A stretch of 64,000 nt of DNA. Source: Photobacterium sanctipauli. GTDB taxonomy: Bacteria > Pseudomonadota > Gammaproteobacteria > Enterobacterales > Vibrionaceae. The notes under the pieces are model-generated. The model searched no databases and was not told the origin of the DNA. It saw only the letters and a list, made by a program, of their open reading frames with translations. Below are positions 1 through 8,716 of the stretch, one piece after another; within the stretch, counting starts at the first letter, position 1, and every line of letters begins with the position of its first letter. The position numbers and the translations under genes were made by a program. The stretch covers positions 682,001 to 746,000 of the forward strand of contig NZ_PYMA01000001.1 in assembly GCF_003026495.1 (NCBI RefSeq), read 5' to 3'.

Positions 1-130
1 AATCCATTCATTCTGTAAGCCTACAGGTGAACAATAAATCTGGTTCAATCATTTAATAATGACTTTATCCTAATAATTAAAGCGTTATTGAAGACGAATA
101 AAACTATGACATAACGTGAGTATACAATAA

Positions 131-1912
131 ATGTTCACCCTACTATCCTTTATATTCTTTACAGCACTCGTTGCGGTCATTTCTTATATAAAAACAAGAA
201 ATGATAACCTAAACAGTGAAACTGGTTACTTCCTTGCAGGCCGAAGTTTGCCATGGTTTGTTATCGCCGGTTCGCTATTTCTTACTAATATTTCAGCCGA
301 GCAGCTAACAGGATTAAATGCCAATGCATTTATGAATGGTGCCAACGTAATGGCATGGGAAACCACATCTGCTCTTACCCTGATTGTTCTAGCCTTTGTT
401 TTTCTACCTCGTTATCTAAAATCAGGCGTGACCACCATTCCGCAATTTCTTGAAAACCGCTACGGCAAGAAAATGCGTATTGTTGCCTCGTTCATTTTCC
501 TCTACGCCATTGTGATTGGCTTCCTGCCATTCGTACTTTACGCCGGCGCCATCACCCTAGGTAAGCTGTTTGATGTTAGCAACCTACTCGGCACCACTGA
601 CAACACCACGACGTGGATCATGGTCATTGCCATCGGCGTCATCGGCGGGTTCTACGCGGTATTCGGAGGCCTGAAAGCAGTCGCGGTATCAGACACCATC
701 AACGGCATCGGACTGCTGATTGCAGGTATGCTGGTGCCAGCGATTGGCTTGTACGAACTGGGTTCCGGTAGCATGACCGAAGGCTTTTCTATCTTGCTGT
801 CAGAAGCCCCTGAGCGCATGAACGCAGCTGGCCTGACGGCCGATGCCAACATCCCTTGGCATGGTATGATCTCCGGCGTCATCATTATCAACCTGTTCTT
901 CTGGTGTACTAACCAAGCCATTATCCAGCGTACCCTTGCCGCCAAGAACTTGGCTGAAGGCCAAAAAGGTGTGCTGGCTGCCGGTGCGATGAAAATTGTC
1001 GGCATCCTGATGCTGGTGCTACCGGGTATCATTGCATGGCACATGCACCAGCGCGGCATGCTGGATATCCCATTCAAGATGGCGGATGGCAACCTGACAG
1101 ACGTACTGAACGCTGACATGTCTTACCCTATTCTGGTGCGTGAAGTGCTGCCTGGCTGGCTAACCGGCTTCTTCGGTGCTGCTTTGTTTGGTGCCGTATT
1201 GAGCTCATTCAACAGTGGTGTAAACAGCCTCTCGACCCTGATCAGCTTGGATATCTACAAGCAGCTGATCAAGCCTAAGGCGACAGATTTGGAAACGGTA
1301 AAAGTTGGCCGCGTATTCGGTATTGCGACCATCGTGATCTGTATCTGTATCGCGCCATCCATCTCAACCTCTGATAGCCTTTACACCCTAATGCGTACCA
1401 TTATGGCGGTGATCAACGTGCCAATCCTGGCCGTGATTGTGATGGGCGTACTCTCAAAGCGCGCACCTGCAATCGCAGCTTATGTGGGCTTGGTGTTCGG
1501 TATGATCTTCTTCTATACCACGCACTTTGTCATGGGCGGCGACCTTGGCTTTATCCAGTTCCACTGGCTTCACCTTGTTGGCCTGAACTTCGTGCTGATG
1601 CTAAGTATCATGACGGTGATCCGCTACTTGAAACCACAAGAAAAAGCGTTTGTTCAGCACTATACCCAAGAGGTTGAAATCAAGCCTTGGAAACATGCCA
1701 AGCTTGCTAGTGGCCTACTGGTTCTTAGCTTTGTTGCCCTATACGCCGCCTTCTCGCCACTTGGCCTGACATCACCGGACGGCTCGCTGCTGAAGGTAAT
1801 GGCAGCTATCATCGGCAGCATGCTGGGTATCTACGCGGTGATCCATATCGTGTCTAAAGTCATCAAAAACCGAATGGCACAAGAAGCCAACGGTGAAAGC
1901 CAGCCGCAATAA
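131..1912 (+). CDS. Sodium/solute symporter (SSS family, YidK/SglT-like)
   Basis: Inner-membrane cotransporter that should use the sodium gradient to import a sugar or similar solute. The 593-residue protein is hydrophobic throughout with about 14 predicted membrane segments. Near residues 30-60 it carries the family pattern of a YFLAGRSLPW block followed by NISAEQ, and further on a TIPQFLENRYGKK block, as in the sugar branch that includes the Vibrio galactose symporter and E. coli YidK. The length is slightly longer than YidK. The start at 131 has only a weak GTGAG upstream. It stands alone and ends in a clear terminator, so the substrate cannot be read from neighbours. Family is confident; the substrate is not. 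Confidence 0.88.
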   Translation: MFTLLSFIFFTALVAVISYIKTRNDNLNSETGYFLAGRSLPWFVIAGSLFLTNISAEQLTGLNANAFMNGANVMAWETTSALTLIVLAFVFLPRYLKSGVTTIPQFLENRYGKKMRIVASFIFLYAIVIGFLPFVLYAGAITLGKLFDVSNLLGTTDNTTTWIMVIAIGVIGGFYAVFGGLKAVAVSDTINGIGLLIAGMLVPAIGLYELGSGSMTEGFSILLSEAPERMNAAGLTADANIPWHGMISGVIIINLFFWCTNQAIIQRTLAAKNLAEGQKGVLAAGAMKIVGILMLVLPGIIAWHMHQRGMLDIPFKMADGNLTDVLNADMSYPILVREVLPGWLTGFFGAALFGAVLSSFNSGVNSLSTLISLDIYKQLIKPKATDLETVKVGRVFGIATIVICICIAPSISTSDSLYTLMRTIMAVINVPILAVIVMGVLSKRAPAIAAYVGLVFGMIFFYTTHFVMGGDLGFIQFHWLHLVGLNFVLMLSIMTVIRYLKPQEKAFVQHYTQEVEIKPWKHAKLASGLLVLSFVALYAAFSPLGLTSPDGSLLKVMAAIIGSMLGIYAVIHIVSKVIKNRMAQEANGESQPQ

Positions 1913-1930
1913 CCGCAAACCCACCTAAAC

Positions 1931-1962
1931 AAATGGCGACCCACCTGGTCGCCATTTTTATT
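1931..1962 (+). terminator. Rho-independent terminator of the symporter gene
   Basis: An 11-bp perfect stem (AAATGGCGACC / GGTCGCCATTT) with a 5-nt loop, followed by a T-rich tract, 19 bases after the symporter stop. Confidence 0.85.
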
Positions 1963-2065
1963 TATCCCTTCCCAATGTATTCCCAACATAAAAGCGAGTT
2001 TCATAATCAATTGAAAATAAAAGCAGTATTCAGTATAAGAAGATCAGTGTGAGAAGGAGTTCGCC

Positions 2066-2881
2066 TTGGATTATTTCTGTTTCGAAGCCATTAAAGACCA
2101 GCTTAGCCCCCGCTTTATCGCATTCGATGACACCGAATGCGTCCAGCATGTTGGCAACAACCTTCGGCAGTTCAGGACGGCGACTCAGCTGACACAGCAA
2201 TCCCAAGCAAACGCCATGCAAGTGTCGATAGCCCAGTATCGAAAATATGAACGGGGTATCGATTTACCCAAAATGCACTCGGCAGCAAGATGGTCGGTGC
2301 TATTTGGCGCGCCAATTTCATTGTTGTTTCGAAATACCTGCTACCAGGCCACCTTTGACGAACAACCCGCACCGTATTTTTTCGGCGTTTATCATGCCAT
2401 CACCCATGCCAGCCCAAACACCTTTCAGGCATTGCTGCAACTCACCAATGAGATCACCGGCCAGCCGCTGGAACATTGCTTTCGCGAGACTCCCGAAAGT
2501 GATATTCAGCAGGTACTCGGCAATATCGATGAGCACTACTACACCAGCGTCGCCAAAAACCTGCTGCTCATAAGGCAATCGCTGAGTTTCTCGCAAGAGA
2601 AAATGGCCGAACTGCTGGGCCTTTCGCTATCCACCTACAAGCAATACGAAAAACTGAGCAATACGCCCAAGATCCCGGTCACCTTCAGTGCCCGTACCCA
2701 TGCTATCCTTGGCCTTGAGAGCCAATGGGCAGAAACCGGATCGTCACCCTTTGCGATCTTTAGCCGAAGACGCCGCCAGCGGTTGGATTTGCTGCGTCCG
2801 GTATTTTCGCAGGCATCGGCAGAGCAACAGCAGCGCCTATGCCAGCTCTACCAATCAGTCTTCCATTTAACTCGTGGGTAG
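2066..2881 (+). CDS. Transcriptional regulator with two Cro/CI-type helix-turn-helix domains
   Basis: Probable DNA-binding regulator of 271 residues. Two separate XRE-like helix-turn-helix stretches can be seen, one near residues 28-80 (NLRQFRTATQLTQQ ... YRKYERG) and one near 165-215 (NLLLIRQSLSFSQEKMAELL ... YKQYEKL). They resemble each other, which suggests an internal duplication. The start is TTG at 2066, chosen because GAAGGAG lies 7-8 nt upstream and no ATG fits. The 3' end overlaps the convergent MATE gene by 15 bp. Its target is unknown; the neighbouring symporter or exporter are candidates by position only. Confidence 0.75.
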   Translation: MDYFCFEAIKDQLSPRFIAFDDTECVQHVGNNLRQFRTATQLTQQSQANAMQVSIAQYRKYERGIDLPKMHSAARWSVLFGAPISLLFRNTCYQATFDEQPAPYFFGVYHAITHASPNTFQALLQLTNEITGQPLEHCFRETPESDIQQVLGNIDEHYYTSVAKNLLLIRQSLSFSQEKMAELLGLSLSTYKQYEKLSNTPKIPVTFSARTHAILGLESQWAETGSSPFAIFSRRRRQRLDLLRPVFSQASAEQQQRLCQLYQSVFHLTRG

Positions 2882-4252
2882 CATACTCATGCGCTGCCAA
2901 CGCCGTGCCGACCAACGACCTAGGATCATAATGCAGCGAAAGTACTCATCGAGCAGTAGGGCAATCCACACCCCGTAAAGGCCGTATTCGAGCACCACCC
3001 CGAAGACATACACCAACGGCAAGCAGATCAACCACATGCTGGCAATGGAGATCACCACCGGATATCGAACATCGCCGGCTACAACCAAACTGTTCACTAC
3101 CACCATGTTTGTCGCGCCAGCTGGGTGGCGCAGCATATCAATGCCAATGAGCACCGCACCGAGGGCTAGAATATCTTCGGCATCGGTAAAAATGCCAAAC
3201 GCATAGTCCGAAAAGAACCAGATCAACAGCAGCATAGCACTGCTGCCCAATACACTGGCCTTGATGCTTTCTTTTATCTGGGCCTCAATCGCTGCCGCGT
3301 CCCCTTTGCCAAGCAGGTAAGACACCAAAATTCGATTACCCACACCAATTGCCTGGGAGAAAATCACCGGCACCAAGATCAGGTTCAAGCTATAGATACG
3401 GGTAGAAACCGCCAATGTGCCAAGGCCTATCACCACGATGGTGATAAAGAAGCGGTTCAGCTCATAAGACATCGGTTCCATGGTGGCCGGCACCCCGATT
3501 TTCAGCGTTTGGCGCATAAACGCCGTAAAGGAATACTGCTGTTTTACGCAAGCTTCCCCACCCGATTGGAACCCTATTTTCTTGTAGCCGTGGACAAAAT
3601 ACATCGCCACCAGCAAGCCAACCAAGAACGACAATGTCGAAGCCACGGCGACATTTTCTACCCCAGATAACCCCGTGTTGATCCACCCGCTGATAAACAA
3701 ACCATTTAGGACGATGTTACAACTATTGGCCGTCAAGGTTGCCCATAGATTCAGCTTGGTCCAGCCGTTGACATTCAAGATGGAGCTATAGCCGATCTGC
3801 ACGGACTTGATCAACAAAGCAGGCAAAAACATAAACAAATAGGCCGAGGTAAGCTGTGCCATTTCGGTGTCCAGCCCCATCCAGCGGCCAATATGCTGGT
3901 AACACAGCCAATAGACCAGCATCACCGCAACCCCGACCCCAGTATTGAAGACAACAGTGTGGCGGTAATTGCGCGGCAACCCTTCCGTTTCTCCCGCTCC
4001 CAACATCCTGCCCAGCACCGCAGTCGTACCAATCGACAAAGAATGGAGGATCACAATGGGGATCACGATAACGGGCATCAAGGTACCCACCGCCGCAGCC
4101 GAGGCTTCAGAGACATAATTCAGAAAAAGCACATCGGTAAAGTTGATCAGGTAGGTCAGCAGAATCTCTAAAAACAGTGGCAAGCTTATCGCAAGCAAGC
4201 CCCTTTCAAGCGCGTCGTTGGCGTTGGTAGCAGACATAGTTAACTTATTCAT
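2867..4252 (-). CDS. MATE family efflux transporter
   Basis: Inner-membrane multidrug/toxin exporter driven by sodium or protons. The 461-residue protein has the MATE layout of 12 membrane segments in two halves: the first begins LAISLPLFLEILLTYLINFTDVLFLNYVS and continues to a GTTAVLGRMLGAGE block, and the second repeats this organisation (IGVGNRILVSYLLGKGD). Length matches the family. The start is uncertain: the first ATG (4252) and another six codons in (MSATNAND) both lack a good ribosome-binding site. It is convergent with the double-HTH regulator and divergent from the yjf operon. The substrate cannot be predicted. Confidence 0.88.
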   Translation of the reverse strand: MNKLTMSATNANDALERGLLAISLPLFLEILLTYLINFTDVLFLNYVSEASAAAVGTLMPVIVIPIVILHSLSIGTTAVLGRMLGAGETEGLPRNYRHTVVFNTGVGVAVMLVYWLCYQHIGRWMGLDTEMAQLTSAYLFMFLPALLIKSVQIGYSSILNVNGWTKLNLWATLTANSCNIVLNGLFISGWINTGLSGVENVAVASTLSFLVGLLVAMYFVHGYKKIGFQSGGEACVKQQYSFTAFMRQTLKIGVPATMEPMSYELNRFFITIVVIGLGTLAVSTRIYSLNLILVPVIFSQAIGVGNRILVSYLLGKGDAAAIEAQIKESIKASVLGSSAMLLLIWFFSDYAFGIFTDAEDILALGAVLIGIDMLRHPAGATNMVVVNSLVVAGDVRYPVVISIASMWLICLPLVYVFGVVLEYGLYGVWIALLLDEYFRCIMILGRWSARRWQRMSMLPTS

Positions 4253-4536
4253 GAACTTATCAAGGAGTAACGAGGATACGTATCGCAGGCAAGAAAAACA
4301 GAGGATAAGGTGCCAAATTCCCCACGCCAGATAACACCTTTTTACCTATCTGCTTTTGTTCGCTACACCAAAAGCGCAAGATTGAAACACTCAATTGTTA
4401 AAATTATCACCAGCAAAGCCCCAAAACAGGTCACAAAAAAACAACAAACCTAGCGTTTTAAATGGGTATTTACTGCAATTAACCCCATAATTAAAGGACA
4501 TTTTTCGTACAGCCCATAACCGAGGACGACATCAAA

Positions 4537-4935
4537 ATGACTTGGCAACTCGCGGAACTGACTCCCATTTTATCCAGCCATGAGGGCTGGCGCGTCACCG
4601 AAAACGACTCGGTGCTGACTATCCACAACGAAGACGGAATCGAGGCTTACCTTGCGGTTTCCGGCGAACAGATTCTGGTTGAAATACTGCTTTTCCCGGC
4701 TGGGCAGGTTGCCGACACCGCTAAGCTCAACGAGGAAATTCTTCGCACCCACAAAATGTTCCCGCTATCGACTATCGGTATCAATACCCTCGATGGCGAA
4801 AGCTACTATGTGGCTTTCGGCTCGCTATCATCACAATCCAAGGCGGAGAGTATTGTCATTGAAGTCGCGACCTTGTTCCGCAACGTCGAAGCCTTTATTG
4901 AGCTTTATCAGGATCACCTTAAGGAGCTTGCATAA
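4537..4935 (+). CDS. yjfI: YjfI family protein (DUF2170)
   Basis: Small cytosolic protein of 132 residues that matches the DUF2170/YjfI family in length and in its position as first gene of a yjf operon directly before a PspA-like gene. The biochemical role is unknown. Ribosome-binding site GAGGA lies upstream of the ATG. Its stop overlaps the yjfJ start in a TAATG junction, so the two are probably translationally coupled. The assignment rests on recognising the sequence pattern and on the complete yjfI-J-K-L-M order. Confidence 0.8.
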   Translation: MTWQLAELTPILSSHEGWRVTENDSVLTIHNEDGIEAYLAVSGEQILVEILLFPAGQVADTAKLNEEILRTHKMFPLSTIGINTLDGESYYVAFGSLSSQSKAESIVIEVATLFRNVEAFIELYQDHLKELA

Positions 4936-5621
4936 TGAGTGTCTGGAAGAAGCTATTTACCGCCATTAAAGGCGGAGTCAATGAAACAGCCGAATCAGTG
5001 GCTGACAGCCAAGCATTGCGCATCCTTGACCAAGAGATCCGCGAAGCAAAACAAGAATTGCGCCGCTCTGATGAAGCCCTTGTGGGTATTGTCGCCAAGC
5101 GCAAGCTTTCCCAACAAAAAGTCGATGGCTTCAACCAAGGTATTGAAGAATACGAAGGCCATGCCCGCAGCGCGATGGAAAAAGGGGCGCAAGAGCTGGC
5201 ACTGGAGTGTGCGCAAAAGGTGGCCAACCTGCGCAATGAGCAACAAGCCGAGCAAGCCTACCTCGATCAATTCATCGCTTCCGAGCAGCGTATGCGCACC
5301 AACATCAGCCAAGCCAAAGACAAGCTACGCCAGCTGGAGCAACAAGTCGATGTGGTAAAAGCCAACGAGGCGGTGCAAAAAGCCCAATCGGCTGTGTCGG
5401 CCACCAATGTCGGTGCCAATGCGAAAATGCATACCGCGGTTGAATCATTGGAGCGCATCAAGCAACGCCAAGCCGAAAAGTCTGCCCAGCTGGAAGCCGC
5501 TGCTGAAATGGCCGAAGAGCAATCCGGTTCAAGCTTGGATAAAAAGTTGGCGCAAGCGGGGATCACCGCAGGTCAGTCGTCATCAGCGGAAGATGAACTA
5601 AAACGGATCCTCGGCAAGTAA
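4935..5621 (+). CDS. yjfJ: PspA/IM30 family protein YjfJ
   Basis: Peripheral membrane protein of the PspA/IM30 (ESCRT-III-like) family, expected to bind and protect stressed inner membrane. The 228 residues are almost entirely charged alpha-helical coiled coil (for example LDQEIREAKQELRRSDEAL near 31-50, and long Gln/Glu/Ala/Lys stretches up to 190), with an amphipathic N-terminus (SVWKKLFTAIKGGVNE). It is typical of the YjfJ branch in length. It overlaps yjfI by one base and precedes the channel gene by 35 bp. Confidence 0.88.
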   Translation: MSVWKKLFTAIKGGVNETAESVADSQALRILDQEIREAKQELRRSDEALVGIVAKRKLSQQKVDGFNQGIEEYEGHARSAMEKGAQELALECAQKVANLRNEQQAEQAYLDQFIASEQRMRTNISQAKDKLRQLEQQVDVVKANEAVQKAQSAVSATNVGANAKMHTAVESLERIKQRQAEKSAQLEAAAEMAEEQSGSSLDKKLAQAGITAGQSSSAEDELKRILGK

Positions 5622-5656
5622 CCATTGGCTAATGTTTTAAATTCAAGGAGGTAACA

Positions 5657-6688
5657 ATGTCACTGTGGCTGATGTTTCGTCGCTGGGCAGCAACCCAATT
5701 CAATGCACTTACGGGCAAGAACCTCCTTATGCTTACCCTTGGCTATGCGGTGGTCAGCTTCATCCTACTGCTGATTGTCGGTGAAAGCGCACTCATCCAC
5801 TCCCCCACGGATTTTATCTACTACCTCATCGTCACCGCCTCGACTGTCGGCTATGGCGATATGTCACCCACTACAGTCGCTGGAAAATGGATCGTCATGC
5901 TCTTTGTGATCCCCGGCGGGTTGGGGTTATTTGCCCTTGGTGTTGGACGGGTCGCTAGCTTGTTTATCGATTATTGGAAGCGCGGCCTGCTGGGAAAAAG
6001 GAAAATCACTGTGAACAACCATATATTAGTGTTGGGCTGGAATGAGCAGCGCACCCTTCACCTAATAAAAATGCTGCAACACGAAGAAGCGGGCCACCGG
6101 CCAATCGTACTTTGCGTGCGCCCGGAAATAGAAAACCCGCTCCCCGGTGAAATCGAATTCGTCCGAGTCGCCAGTTTTACCGATAGCGAGGGCATGACCC
6201 GCGCAGGCATCGAATCGGCCAGCTGTATCGTGATTGATAACAGCGAGGATGATATTACGCTCTCGGCGGCCCTTTATTGCGCCAGCCGCAACCCCGACGC
6301 CCACCTGCTCGCCTACTTCAATGATGAGTCGCTAAGCAAGCTACTTAAACGCCATTGCCCCAACGCAGAATGCATTCCGTCCGTTGCGGTGGAAATGCTG
6401 GCCAAGGCAGCGGTCGACCCCGGCTCAAGCGAATTGCACCATGAACTGCTGAGTACCCACAAGGGCATGACCCAATACTCGGTGGTTTATCCCGCCGATG
6501 CGCAGCCAACCACCATCTCCCCCTTGTTCAGCGCCTTCAAGCAGCATTACGAGGCCATCCTCATTGCGATTGATAACGGCAACGGGGTTGAGCTTAACCC
6601 GACGCTTGAGCACCCCGTTACTGCCGGTGCCAAACTGTTCTATATCGCCGACGAACGGGTAAATGATTTCAATTGGCAGCAACACTAA
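5657..6688 (+). CDS. Potassium channel with RCK/TrkA-N domain
   Basis: Inner-membrane ion channel of 343 residues. Two membrane helices (about 25-45 and 75-100) flank a pore with the potassium selectivity filter TVGYGD near residues 63-68. After them comes a cytosolic TrkA-N/RCK regulatory domain beginning ILVLGWNEQRTLHLIKML. The gene has a strong ribosome-binding site (AAGGAGGT). Known from family studies: channels of this type recur in yjf/PspA operons, so it is probably a functional member of the module. E. coli Kch is a more distant relative with the same architecture. The ligand sensed by the RCK domain is unknown. Confidence 0.87.
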   Translation: MSLWLMFRRWAATQFNALTGKNLLMLTLGYAVVSFILLLIVGESALIHSPTDFIYYLIVTASTVGYGDMSPTTVAGKWIVMLFVIPGGLGLFALGVGRVASLFIDYWKRGLLGKRKITVNNHILVLGWNEQRTLHLIKMLQHEEAGHRPIVLCVRPEIENPLPGEIEFVRVASFTDSEGMTRAGIESASCIVIDNSEDDITLSAALYCASRNPDAHLLAYFNDESLSKLLKRHCPNAECIPSVAVEMLAKAAVDPGSSELHHELLSTHKGMTQYSVVYPADAQPTTISPLFSAFKQHYEAILIAIDNGNGVELNPTLEHPVTAGAKLFYIADERVNDFNWQQH

Positions 6689-6726
6689 CCCAGCAGGCCG
6701 ATGCCAATATCAAGACAGGAGCCATT

Positions 6727-7362
6727 ATGTTTGATTGGTTTAAGCGAAAAACGACAACGGAGCCGACCACTCCGCCAAGCCCTGAGATCTTGGGGCTCAG
6801 GCTTGGTGGCGCGTTCGAGCTCGACGATCTCAAGCTGCGCCTTATCGAGCCAGACTTGATCATCGAGGGGGCAGCCAGAACCCAGCTAATAAAAGCGGTG
6901 GGCGAGGTTAAGCTTGATGAGCAAACCCGCCTATTGCGCTACTACACCGACGATGACGGCTTTATCCAAGTACTGCTGCATGGCGAATCCGAAGCGGATA
7001 TCAGCGAAGTGAAGCTGTACTACTTCTACGAAACCAAGCCCATCGACAGCCAAGACCAATGGCAGCAATTGCTGGATAACACCTTGGTCCAAGACAACTG
7101 GCAACTTGAAGGCCACGACTTTGCCAAGGCTTGGGATAACACTCGCCCTGTGGCGATGACCGAAAAGACTTGGCACGAGAATGGCAAAGTCAGCGAAACC
7201 GATCAGTTCGTCATGATTTACGAACGTGAAGCTGCAGACAACCAGTTCGAGTTTTTGCTTGTGGCGGGAGAAGAAAAGATCCGCCATCAGCAAGCCGAGC
7301 GGTGCGTGGCCATCAGCACCGGCTTTGACCTGTCACCAACCGACTTCAAGCTTATCGGTTAG
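6727..7362 (+). CDS. yjfK: YjfK family protein (DUF2491)
   Basis: Cytosolic protein of 211 residues of the DUF2491/YjfK family. It starts MFDWFKRKT, has a Pro/Thr-rich linker, then a mixed alpha/beta domain. A longer reading from 6673 is open, but the ATG at 6727 has AGGAG 5 nt upstream and avoids overlap with the channel gene, so it was chosen. Function is unknown; the family is tied to PspA-like YjfJ and DUF350 YjfL by constant gene order. Confidence 0.78.
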   Translation: MFDWFKRKTTTEPTTPPSPEILGLRLGGAFELDDLKLRLIEPDLIIEGAARTQLIKAVGEVKLDEQTRLLRYYTDDDGFIQVLLHGESEADISEVKLYYFYETKPIDSQDQWQQLLDNTLVQDNWQLEGHDFAKAWDNTRPVAMTEKTWHENGKVSETDQFVMIYEREAADNQFEFLLVAGEEKIRHQQAERCVAISTGFDLSPTDFKLIG

Positions 7363-7407
7363 CTCGAATTATTTTGTTTTCAATTACCTAGATAAAACGG
7401 AACTCGC

Positions 7408-7824
7408 ATGGACGTATTTAGCAATTCATTGGCGGGCCTTGGGGCCTTCATCCTCTACTTTTCGCTATCACTGGCTTTTCTGCTGCTGTTTAAATTTGTG
7501 TATGTGCGCTTCACCCCGCACGACGAATGGAAGCTAGTCAAAGAAGAACAAAACGTGGCCGCCTCCATTGGCCTGTCGGGATCCATCATTGGTTACTGCC
7601 TTGCCATTGCGGGGGCCGCCAGTAACTCCGTCAATATTATCGATTTCATGATCTGGGGCGTCGTAGCCCTCATCGCCCAGCTCATCGCCTTTGCCATCTT
7701 GCGCTTTGGCTTCATGCCAAAGATTGTCGAGCGCATTGAAGCCGGGGAAATCCCAGCAGGTATCGTCATGGCAGCAACAGCCATATCTGTTGGCTTGCTC
7801 AATGCCGCCTGTATGACTTACTAG
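7408..7824 (+). CDS. yjfL: DUF350 membrane protein YjfL
   Basis: Small inner-membrane protein of 138 residues with four predicted helices (about 9-30, 45-67, 75-98, 115-136), consistent with a DUF350 repeat pair. Fifth gene of the yjf operon, 45 bp after yjfK. The family is linked in the literature to PspA-like proteins and ATP-grasp peptide ligases; the molecular role is not established. Confidence 0.8.
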   Translation: MDVFSNSLAGLGAFILYFSLSLAFLLLFKFVYVRFTPHDEWKLVKEEQNVAASIGLSGSIIGYCLAIAGAASNSVNIIDFMIWGVVALIAQLIAFAILRFGFMPKIVERIEAGEIPAGIVMAATAISVGLLNAACMTY

Positions 7825-7835
7825 GGGGAAACAAG

Positions 7836-8453
7836 ATGAAGCGCAGTAAGCAAGTGGTACTCGCCAGTATGCGTAAAAACTGGCGCCCCCTAACCTACAC
7901 CCCAATCACGGCGGCATTTGCCTCTATCGCCCTCAGCGGATGTAGCGACAATGACCAAGATGCCGTTATCTACCAGTCGCTGGATGACTGCCTTGATGAC
8001 AACCCCAGTTATAGCGAAGAGTGCCGCAGTGCTTACCAGTTTGCCCTGCAGGAATCTTCTCGAACCGCCCCCAAGTACAACAGCGAATATGACTGTGAGG
8101 CCGAGTTTGGTGACAATGCCTGTATCCAACCTCGCGGCCAAAACTGGTTCATGCCTGCCATGGCCGGTTTCATGTTTGCCCGAATGCTCAATAACAATAA
8201 CTACTATTCACAACCGATGTACTACTCAAGGTACCCTGGGAGTATTTTCTATGACCGCTGGACCACTGCCGACGGCCGCGACTACGGCAACCGGTATAAG
8301 AAAGCCAAGGTAAGGGTAAACCGTGATTCAATGAAACCTAAGCCCACGGTAAGCCGCACCATTTCACGGGGCGGGTTCGGCTCGACTGTTTCCGCCAAAT
8401 CCAGCTGGGGCAGCAGCCGTTCATCAAGCGGTAGCAAGGGCTGGGGCGGTTAA
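7836..8453 (+). CDS. yjfM: DUF1190 lipoprotein-like protein YjfM
   Basis: Envelope protein of 205 residues of the DUF1190/YjfM type. It has a basic N-terminus, a hydrophobic stretch and a lipobox-like LSGC near residue 36, then a Cys- and Asp-rich middle (paired C..C motifs around 50-95), a Tyr/Asn-rich region and a Ser/Gly/Arg-rich C-terminus (SWGSSRSSSGSKGWGG). The long n-region is unusual for a lipoprotein signal, so lipidation is likely but not certain. Preceded by GGGGGA. It closes the operon; a yjfC-type glutathionylspermidine-synthase-like gene, often next, is absent. Confidence 0.8.
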   Translation: MKRSKQVVLASMRKNWRPLTYTPITAAFASIALSGCSDNDQDAVIYQSLDDCLDDNPSYSEECRSAYQFALQESSRTAPKYNSEYDCEAEFGDNACIQPRGQNWFMPAMAGFMFARMLNNNNYYSQPMYYSRYPGSIFYDRWTTADGRDYGNRYKKAKVRVNRDSMKPKPTVSRTISRGGFGSTVSAKSSWGSSRSSSGSKGWGG

Positions 8454-8549
8454 TGATCATTTATCCATTGAGAAGTGATCCGAACTGTCACCCACTACGT
8501 TAGACACTATGACAAGTTCGTATCTCGTCAATTTGTTCTAAAACACATT

Positions 8550-8578
8550 TGCCTACCATACGGTGGGCATTTTTTTTC
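8550..8578 (+). terminator. Terminator of the yjf operon
   Basis: Stem TGCCTACC / GGTGGGCA (one mismatch pair) with a 4-nt loop, followed by eight T residues, about 100 bases after yjfM. Confidence 0.8.
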
Positions 8579-8716
8579 GTCTCTCACATTTCCTTCACCC
8601 CACCGACAGGGCCCACCTTATCTTTTAATAAAACTGTCAATTTGTGACCATTGAAAATTTATTCACTGTTAGTTTGTTTTATTCTGCACTAGCCCACGCA
8701 GTATGACGATGTAAGC

